Below are positions 1 to 4,991 of a stretch of DNA of 8,483 bases, piece by piece. The notes under the pieces are model-generated. The model had not been told where the DNA came from. It saw nothing but the letters and a program-made list of their open reading frames with translations, and made no database searches. Within the stretch, counting starts at the first letter, position 1. Each line of letters begins with the position of its first letter. Origin of the DNA: CAG-791 sp045130475 (GTDB taxonomy: Bacteria; Bacillota; Clostridia; Lachnospirales; Lachnospiraceae); NCBI GenBank assembly GCA_045130475.1, contig JBGUPU010000038.1, forward strand, positions 1 through 8,483. The letters are read 5' to 3'. The position numbers and the translations under genes are program-made.

Positions 1-2
1 GA

Positions 3-31
3 TTGTAATTTTTGGCGTAAAACGGTATAAT
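3..31 (+). promoter_or_regulatory. Putative sigma-A promoter of the dnaN operon
   Basis: A perfect -10 hexamer TATAAT lies at 26-31. A 4/6 -35 hexamer TTGTAA lies at 3-8, separated by exactly 17 nt. Transcription would start near position 38, giving dnaN a leader of about 170 nt. The predicted start directly abuts the first DnaA box at 40-48, so DnaA binding could repress it. This is inferred from sequence only, and a promoter inside or upstream of dnaA may also feed the operon. Confidence 0.55.
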
Positions 32-39
32 TATGGAGG

Positions 40-56
40 TTATGCACATTTCCACA
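40..56 (+). promoter_or_regulatory. Two head-to-tail DnaA boxes (candidate oriC)
   Basis: TTATGCACA at 40-48 matches the DnaA-box consensus TTATNCACA completely. ATTTCCACA at 48-56 matches TTWTNCACA at all but the first base. The boxes share one base and point the same way, toward dnaN. Their place directly upstream of dnaN is where many Firmicutes carry the dnaA-dnaN origin. Further boxes may lie left of the window. DnaA should bind here to start replication, and possibly to control the overlapping dnaN promoter. Confidence 0.6.
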
Positions 57-60
57 TCCT

Positions 61-76
61 CTATTATGTATTACTA
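61..76 (+). other. DnaA-trio-like triplets of an origin unwinding element
   Basis: Four nucleotides after the second DnaA box come the triplets CTA TTA (61-66) and, after four more bases, TTA CTA (71-76). On the other strand these read 3'-GAT-AAT and 3'-AAT-GAT, the form of the DnaA-trio described for Bacillus subtilis, onto which DnaA extends as a filament to melt the duplex. AT-rich DNA follows, with T runs at 158-164 and 172-177. The order of boxes, triplets and AT-rich DNA supports the call, but the array is short and interrupted. Confidence 0.42.
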
Positions 77-193
77 CGATCTAACACTTTTATATCGATC
101 GCATCGCCATTTAATGAAGAATTCTTAATGTGGACCGTCTGAAAACAGCAGATACTATTTTTTTCGCCAGATTTTTTCAAATCCAAATATAGT

Positions 194-198
194 GAGGA
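194..198 (+). promoter_or_regulatory. dnaN ribosome binding site, unusually distant
   Basis: GAGGA at 194-198 is the only purine-rich Shine-Dalgarno candidate before the dnaN ATG at 212. The spacer is 13 nt, longer than the usual 5-9 nt, which suggests modest initiation. No alternative in-frame start fits better, because the ATG matches the conserved N-terminus of the clamp. Confidence 0.5.
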
Positions 199-211
199 AA
201 CAGACAGACTT

Positions 212-1318
212 ATGAAAATCAGAATTTCCAAAGAAAACCTGATGAAAGCCATCCAGATCGTTTCGAGAGCTGTACCGGGAAAGACAACAATGTCGATCCT
301 GCAGTGCATTATGATCAATGCTTCCGGAACAGAGATTTGTCTGGTTGCCAATGACATGGAGCTCGGAATTCAGACTGTGGCACAGGGTGTCATCCTGGAA
401 AGGGGCATGATCGCTGTCGACGCGCAGATTTTTTCCAATATCATCCGGAAACTTCCCGATAATGATGTTTCCATAGAGACATCCGGCGAGAAAGTCATGA
501 TCAACTGTGAGAATTCGAAATTTGCCATCCTCGGAAGAGACGGTGCCGACTTCGAATTCCTCCCCGAGATCGACCGCTCTGTCGGAATCAGACTGTCACA
601 GTTTACGCTGCGTGACATGATCACGAAGACGATTTTCTCTATTTCTTCGAACGAGAGCAACGGAATGATGACCGGTGAGCTGATGGAGATCGTCGATCAC
701 CATATCCGCACGGTCGCTCTGGACGGACACCGCATCGCCATGAGGAAAGCAGAGCTCAAGGATCTGTACGATGACCGCAAGGTAATCATTCCCGGAAAGA
801 CGCTTAATGAGATCAGCAAGATCCTGAGCGGCGACACGGAGAAAATGGCGGATATCTTTTTCACCGACAAACATGTTCTTTTTACATTTGATGATACAAT
901 CGTAGTCTCCCGCCTGATCGAGGGAGAATATTACAAGATTGACAAGATGCTCTCCAGCAATTATAAGACCAGGGTCATCTGCAGAAGAAAAGAACTTCTG
1001 GACTGCCTGGACAGAGCAACGCTCCTGGTAAAAGAAGAGGACAAGAAGCCTGTCATTGTTATGATCCGTGAAGACGAAATGGAACTCAGGATCAATACAA
1101 CACTCGGAAGCATGGATGAAGTCATTGCGATCCGCAGGGAAGGAGAGGATCTGAATATTGGATTTAATCCCAAATTCCTGATCGATGCCCTCCGGGCCAT
1201 TGATGAAGAGGAAGTTACCATGTATCTGGTAAGTCCCAAGGCTCCCTGCTTTATCCGCGATGCGGAGGATATGTACTGCTATCTGATCCTTCCGGTGAAC
1301 TTTATTACAATCGACTGA
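212..1318 (+). CDS. dnaN: DNA polymerase III sliding clamp, beta subunit (DnaN)
   Basis: This gene encodes the ring-shaped clamp that holds replicative DNA polymerase on DNA and docks repair and regulatory proteins. At 368 residues it is the normal family length, with room for the three clamp domains at about 1-120, 125-245 and 247-368. Recognisable features are the MKIRISKENL start, the conserved DGHRIA at 171-176 of the peptide-binding pocket, the IEGEYYKID stretch at 236-244 and GFNPKFLIDAL at 317-327. The C-terminus reads LPVNFITID: the usual arginine after Pro-Val is Asn363, followed by a short tail, in the region that forms part of the protein-docking pocket. It is the first gene of the operon, with a 94-nt gap before rlbA. 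The family assignment is secure; the start is fixed by the conserved N-terminus. Confidence 0.97.
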   Translation: MKIRISKENLMKAIQIVSRAVPGKTTMSILQCIMINASGTEICLVANDMELGIQTVAQGVILERGMIAVDAQIFSNIIRKLPDNDVSIETSGEKVMINCENSKFAILGRDGADFEFLPEIDRSVGIRLSQFTLRDMITKTIFSISSNESNGMMTGELMEIVDHHIRTVALDGHRIAMRKAELKDLYDDRKVIIPGKTLNEISKILSGDTEKMADIFFTDKHVLFTFDDTIVVSRLIEGEYYKIDKMLSSNYKTRVICRRKELLDCLDRATLLVKEEDKKPVIVMIREDEMELRINTTLGSMDEVIAIRREGEDLNIGFNPKFLIDALRAIDEEEVTMYLVSPKAPCFIRDAEDMYCYLILPVNFITID

Positions 1319-1328
1319 TCATGGATCC

Positions 1329-1375
1329 TGCTGCCGGCAAAACCGGGTGCAGAGGAAAGTGTCTGCATAGCAGCA
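1329..1375 (+). other. Possible three-helix RNA fold in the dnaN-rlbA gap
   Basis: The 94-nt gap can fold as a small three-way junction. A closing helix pairs TGCTG (1329-1333) with CAGCA (1371-1375). A second helix pairs CCGG (1334-1337) with CCGG (1343-1346) around a CAAAA loop. A third pairs TGCAGA (1348-1353) with TCTGCA (1362-1367) around an 8-nt loop. All pairs are Watson-Crick, but the helices are short. No U tract follows, so it is not a terminator, and no known RNA family is recognised. It could be a chance fold. Confidence 0.22.
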
Positions 1376-1393
1376 ATAATATGTTCAGTCTGC

Positions 1394-1399
1394 GGAGGA
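1394..1399 (+). promoter_or_regulatory. rlbA ribosome binding site, strong but distant
   Basis: GGAGGA at 1394-1399 is a strong Shine-Dalgarno match, set 13 nt before the ATG at 1413. This is the same long spacing as at dnaN. No ATG, GTG or TTG lies in between that could serve as a closer start. Confidence 0.6.
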
Positions 1400-1412
1400 A
1401 CGCTTTAATAGT

Positions 1413-1631
1413 ATGGAAAAACAGATTAAAATCCGGGATGAATTTATCAAACTCGGACAAGCTCTGAAACTTGCCGGAATTGCCCAGACCGGAATTGAGG
1501 CCAAGATCATGGTCACATCCGGCCAGGTTCGTGTCAACGGAGAGACGGATACACGCCGGGGCAGAAAGCTTTATGACGGTGATCTGGTAGAGACGAAAGA
1601 AGGATCATTTATTGTAAAGGCCGATCAATGA
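1413..1631 (+). CDS. rlbA: S4-domain RNA-binding protein RlbA/YaaA
   Basis: This is a 72-residue protein made almost entirely of one S4 RNA-binding domain, at about residues 11-59. The helical part FIKLGQALKLAGIAQTG is followed by the typical turn VTSGQVRVNGE (34-44), the basic TRRGRKL (48-53, with R48, R49, R51 and K52) and the strand YDGDLVE. Small stand-alone S4 proteins of this type sit between dnaN and recF in many Firmicutes. They are called YaaA, or RlbA in B. subtilis, where the protein has been linked to ribosome biogenesis. That role is from family knowledge; the sequence itself shows only RNA-binding capacity. The length is normal for the family. The stop codon lies 2 nt before a large palindromic element that separates the gene from recF. 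Confidence 0.93.
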   Translation: MEKQIKIRDEFIKLGQALKLAGIAQTGIEAKIMVTSGQVRVNGETDTRRGRKLYDGDLVETKEGSFIVKADQ

Positions 1632-1633
1632 TT

Positions 1634-1707
1634 GATGAGTCATAAGGGACGGTTCTCCTTGACTCATCAGAAGATGAGTCAGAAAGAACCGTCCCTTATG
1701 ACTCATC
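1634..1707 (+). repeat. 74-bp REPIN-like palindrome (two inverted 35-nt REP units)
   Basis: Two 35-nt units at 1634-1668 and 1673-1707 are inverted copies of each other, identical at 32 of 35 positions, and separated by AGAA. The outer arms (1634-1656 with 1685-1707) are perfectly complementary over 23 bp. A 2x2 mismatch follows, then a 10-bp inner stem with one G-U pair and a 4-nt loop. Each unit is also bounded by GATGAGTCA and TGACTCATC, so each can fold alone as a 9-bp stem with a 17-nt loop; the two loops are complementary over 14 nt. The core GGGACGGTTCT resembles a repeat I recall as dispersed in clostridial genomes (unchecked memory). There is no U tract, so it is not a standard terminator. 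No target duplication is visible, as expected for REP elements. Confidence 0.85.
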
Positions 1708-1725
1708 TACATCGACGGAGTATAT

Positions 1726-2823
1726 ATGTATATCAGTAGTTTGGAATTGGCGGATTTCAGAAATATAGTCTCTCTCCACATGGAGTTTTCACAGGGAACG
1801 AATATCCTCTACGGTGAGAATGCCCAGGGAAAGACAAATATTCTGGAATCACTCTATATGATTTCCACCACCAAATCGCACCGCGGTGTGCGCGACAGGG
1901 ATATGATCCGTTTCGGTATGGAGGAATCACATATCCGGAGCCTGATCATGAAGGGCGGGATTGATTACCGCATCGACATGCATCTTCGGAAAAATAAATC
2001 CAAGGGAATCGCGATCAACGGACAGAGAATCAAGAAGGCATCAGAGCTGATCGGACTTCTGCATATTGTCTTTTTCTCTCCCGAGGATCTTGGTATCGTC
2101 AAAAACGGTCCCGCAGAGCGCAGGCGCTTTATGGACATGGAATTGTGTCAGCTGGATGCTTCTTATCTGCACAATCTCAACCAGTACAACAAGACTGTGG
2201 AGAATAGAAACAGATTGCTGCGGGATATGTATCAGTTCCCGGAATTGCAGGACACCTTAAGTATATGGGATGAACAGCTGGTCAACTACGGAAGGAAGAT
2301 TATTGAGAGCCGGCGCGGATTTATTACCGACTTGAATGAGATTGTCGGAGAGATCCATTCGAAACTTTCCGGAAACAGAGAACATCTCACCATCCTGTAT
2401 GAGCCCAACACAGAGGCGGATGATTTTGAGGAAAAGCTCCGGCGCGGAAGAGATCGCGACATTCATATGAAAATGACTTCTGTCGGCCCGCACAGGGACG
2501 ATTTTTCGTTTTTAGATGGAGAAACTGATCTGCGCAGATATGGATCCCAGGGACAGCAGAGAACCTGTGCGCTTTCTTTAAAGCTCTCTGAGATCGACCT
2601 TGTCAAAAAAGTGATCGGACACCGTCCGGTCCTGATGATGGATGACGTTCTTTCCGAGCTTGACAGCGGACGGCAGAATTATCTGCTCAGCACGATCGGC
2701 GGGATCCAGACATTCATCACCTGTACGGGACTGGATGAGTTTGTCAATAATCGTTTTAAGATAGATCAGGTCTTTCGGATAGAATCCGGGGCCTGTGTTG
2801 AAAAATCAGATAATCAGAATTGA
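1726..2823 (+). CDS. recF: DNA replication and repair protein RecF
   Basis: RecF is an SMC/ABC-type ATPase that works with RecO and RecR to load RecA on gapped DNA at stalled forks. The protein is 365 residues, the normal length. The N-terminal DFRNI motif (10-14) leads into Walker A at 30-38 (GENAQGKTN, with Lys36). A conserved stretch at 114-137 contains FFSPEDL and GPAERRRFMD. The ABC signature is at 273-279 (GSQGQQR), and Walker B with the D-loop runs from 301 to 313 (LMMDDVLSELD, Asp306 and Asp307). All ATPase motifs are intact. The ATG is preceded by GGAG at 1717-1720 with a 5-nt spacer, 9 nt after the end of the palindrome. Its stop lies 11 nt before the preferred gyrB start, so the two are probably translationally coupled. 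Confidence 0.97.
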   Translation: MYISSLELADFRNIVSLHMEFSQGTNILYGENAQGKTNILESLYMISTTKSHRGVRDRDMIRFGMEESHIRSLIMKGGIDYRIDMHLRKNKSKGIAINGQRIKKASELIGLLHIVFFSPEDLGIVKNGPAERRRFMDMELCQLDASYLHNLNQYNKTVENRNRLLRDMYQFPELQDTLSIWDEQLVNYGRKIIESRRGFITDLNEIVGEIHSKLSGNREHLTILYEPNTEADDFEEKLRRGRDRDIHMKMTSVGPHRDDFSFLDGETDLRRYGSQGQQRTCALSLKLSEIDLVKKVIGHRPVLMMDDVLSELDSGRQNYLLSTIGGIQTFITCTGLDEFVNNRFKIDQVFRIESGACVEKSDNQN

Positions 2824-2834
2824 ATGGGGAATCT

Positions 2835-4949
2835 ATGTCCGAAAAAGAAAAGAAAGAGACTGCAGTAGAATTGAATATGGATGAGATGGTTCCGGTTGAA
2901 AATATGACTGAAGAATTGTTCGGATCTTTTTCCGCGGAATTAAACGACGGGGAAGAAGACGGTTCCTATACAGTCGAATATAAGGAAAACGAGATGGAGT
3001 ATCCCGATGATAATGTGAAGGATACAACGGAAGTCGGCGATTATACACCGGATGATATTCAGGTGCTGGAAGGACTGGAAGCAGTCAGAAAGCGTCCGGG
3101 TATGTATATCGGTACGACTTCTTCGAGAGGTCTTCATCATCTTGTCTATGAGATTGTGGACAATGCGGTCGATGAAGCTCTGGCGGGTTTCTGTACGGAA
3201 ATTACAGTGATCATCCATCCCGGCAATTCAATCACGGTCAAGGACAACGGTCGGGGAATTCCTGTGGGAATCAACCATAAGACAGGAAGAAACGCAGTTG
3301 ATCTCGTGTTTACGGAACTCCACGCCGGCGGCAAATTCGGCGGCGGCGGATACAAGGTTTCCGGCGGTCTTCACGGTGTAGGCGCATCTGTTGTCAATGC
3401 GCTCTCCGAGTGGCTGGAGGTCGAGATCAGACAGGGCGGAAAAGTATACCGCGAGCGTTTTTCCAGAGGAAATACGACAGTTCCTCTGGAGGAGATCGGA
3501 ACCTGCCAGGAAGAAGAGACAGGAACAACAGTTTCATTCCTGCCGGATCCTCTGATGTTCACAGAGACCACGGTTTTTGATTATGATGTCCTGCGCCAGA
3601 GAATGCGGGAGATGGCATTTCTTACCAGGGGACTGCGTATCACGCTCAAAGACGAGAGAGAGGACAATCCCCAGGAGCAGTCCTTCTGCTATGAGGGCGG
3701 AATCCGGGAGTTTGTCACTTATCTAAACCACAGCAAAAAGCCTCTCTATGATACTGTCATGTATTTTGAGGGGACAAAGAACAATGTCTATGTGGAAGTT
3801 GCCATGCAGCACAATGACTCCTACACGGACAGCGAATATAGCTTTGTCAACAATATCAATACACCCGAAGGCGGAATGCATCTTGTTGGTTTCCGCAATG
3901 CGGTCACCAAGACTTTTAATGAATATGCCCGCAAGAACAAGATTCTCAAGGACAGTGACCAGAATCTGACGGGTGAGGATATCCGTGAAGGAATCACCGC
4001 GATCATCAGTGTAAAGATCGAGGATCCCCAGTTTGAGGGACAGACAAAGCAGAAACTGGGAAATGCCGAGGCGCGCGGTGCCACGGACAGTATTGTTTCC
4101 GAGCAGCTTACCTATTTCCTGGAACAGAATCCGGTGATTGCCAAAAAGATCTGCGAGAAATCCATTCTCTCCCAGCGTGCCAGAGAAGCTGCCCGCAAGG
4201 CAAGAGATCTCTCCCGCAGAAAGACTGCACTGGATTCCCTGAGCCTTCCCGGAAAACTCGCGGACTGCTCAGACAAGAATCCGAAAAACTGCGAGATTTT
4301 CCTGGTTGAGGGTGATTCGGCAGGCGGCAGCGCCAAATCCGCACGCAGCCGCGCTACCCAGGCAATCCTTCCTCTGAGAGGCAAAATTCTCAATGTGGAA
4401 AAGGCCCGTGAAGACAGGATCTATGCCAACGAGGAAATCAAGGCTATGATCACTGCTTTCGGTACCGGAATCCACAACGATTTTGATATAACAAAACTGC
4501 GTTACGACAAGATCATCATCATGACGGATGCCGATGTCGACGGCGCCCATATTGATACTCTGATGCTCACATTCCTCTACCGCTTTATGCCCGAGCTGAT
4601 CAGGCAGGGACATGTCTATCTGGCCATGCCTCCCCTATTCAAACTCGAGAAGAACAAGAAAGTCTGGTATGCCTACAGCGATGAGGAACTGTCGAAGATT
4701 CTCGACGAGGTCGGCCGCGACCAGAACAACCGCATACAGCGTTACAAAGGTCTCGGAGAGATGGATCCCGAACAGCTCTGGGAGACGACCATGGATCCTG
4801 CCCGCCGCGTATTGAAGCGTGTGCAGTTCAATGAGGAGACCGAATCCGAGATCGATCTTACTTTTACCATTCTCATGGGTGATAAGGTAGAGCCCAGAAG
4901 GGAATTTATTGAGAAGAACGCCAGATTTGTCAAAAATCTTGATATTTAA
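2835..4949 (+). CDS. gyrB: DNA gyrase subunit B (GyrB) with acidic N-terminal extension
   Basis: GyrB is the ATPase subunit of gyrase, which introduces negative supercoils with GyrA. From the ATG at 2835 it has 704 residues. The GHKL ATPase domain begins near residue 70 and shows Glu106 and Asn110 (EIVDN), DNGRGIP (137-143), GGLHGVGASVVNAL (177-190) and QTKQKLGN (403-410). The TOPRIM part has EGDSAGG (492-498, Glu492), PLRGKILNVEKA (513-524), DADVDG (565-570) and YKGLGEM (637-643). It lacks the large insert of E. coli GyrB. Residues 1-69 are unusual: 23 are acidic and 5 are Lys, about 60 more residues than B. subtilis GyrB has there. An in-frame TTG at 2820 overlaps recF and is less likely. 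An ATG at 2994 with a better Shine-Dalgarno would give 651 residues, near family length. The gene identity is secure; the start is not. Confidence 0.95.
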   Translation: MSEKEKKETAVELNMDEMVPVENMTEELFGSFSAELNDGEEDGSYTVEYKENEMEYPDDNVKDTTEVGDYTPDDIQVLEGLEAVRKRPGMYIGTTSSRGLHHLVYEIVDNAVDEALAGFCTEITVIIHPGNSITVKDNGRGIPVGINHKTGRNAVDLVFTELHAGGKFGGGGYKVSGGLHGVGASVVNALSEWLEVEIRQGGKVYRERFSRGNTTVPLEEIGTCQEEETGTTVSFLPDPLMFTETTVFDYDVLRQRMREMAFLTRGLRITLKDEREDNPQEQSFCYEGGIREFVTYLNHSKKPLYDTVMYFEGTKNNVYVEVAMQHNDSYTDSEYSFVNNINTPEGGMHLVGFRNAVTKTFNEYARKNKILKDSDQNLTGEDIREGITAIISVKIEDPQFEGQTKQKLGNAEARGATDSIVSEQLTYFLEQNPVIAKKICEKSILSQRAREAARKARDLSRRKTALDSLSLPGKLADCSDKNPKNCEIFLVEGDSAGGSAKSARSRATQAILPLRGKILNVEKAREDRIYANEEIKAMITAFGTGIHNDFDITKLRYDKIIIMTDADVDGAHIDTLMLTFLYRFMPELIRQGHVYLAMPPLFKLEKNKKVWYAYSDEELSKILDEVGRDQNNRIQRYKGLGEMDPEQLWETTMDPARRVLKRVQFNEETESEIDLTFTILMGDKVEPRREFIEKNARFVKNLDI
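2981..2996 (+). promoter_or_regulatory. Alternative internal gyrB start with strong Shine-Dalgarno
   Basis: TAAGGA at 2981-2986 pairs with six bases of the 16S anti-Shine-Dalgarno and lies 7 nt before an in-frame ATG at 2994 (codon 54 of the longer form). The 2835 start has only a GGGGA at 2826-2830, which pairs less well. Starting at 2994 gives a 651-residue GyrB of conventional size. The Lys-Glu codons AAG GAA could produce this motif by chance. Confidence 0.35.
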
Positions 4950-4973
4950 ATGCTCAAAATACTTGGATATTAA
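4929..4973 (+). repeat. Imperfect tandem echo of the gyrB 3' end
   Basis: The last 21 bases of gyrB (4929-4949, ending in TAA) are followed, after ATG, by a similar 21-base stretch at 4953-4973 that also ends in TAA. Ungapped identity is 14 of 21, and more if single-base shifts are allowed. Both share TCAAAA, CTT and a GATATT/TAA ending. The second copy continues the gyrB frame, so it gives a second in-frame stop. It may be a decayed short duplication or chance in AT-rich DNA. Confidence 0.35.
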
Positions 4974-4991
4974 CTGCCCGAAAGGAACAGA

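Noticed and set aside
2..142. Open frame on the + strand reaching in from the left edge
   Set aside because: Its 46 codons do not resemble the DnaA C-terminus or any family I know, and it overlaps the promoter and DnaA boxes; treated as noncoding.
1634..1707. Palindrome as a Rho-independent terminator
   Set aside because: No T run follows either arm, and the operon genes continue in the same direction; the paired REP-unit structure explains it better.
2820..2834. In-frame TTG as the gyrB start, overlapping the recF stop
   Set aside because: It adds only five residues, uses a rare start codon and would place the GGGGA ribosome binding site inside the gene; ATG at 2835 is preferred.
4950..4973. 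Seven-codon frame between gyrB and gyrA as a leader peptide
   Set aside because: No ribosome binding site of its own precedes it, and it looks like a decayed copy of the gyrB end.
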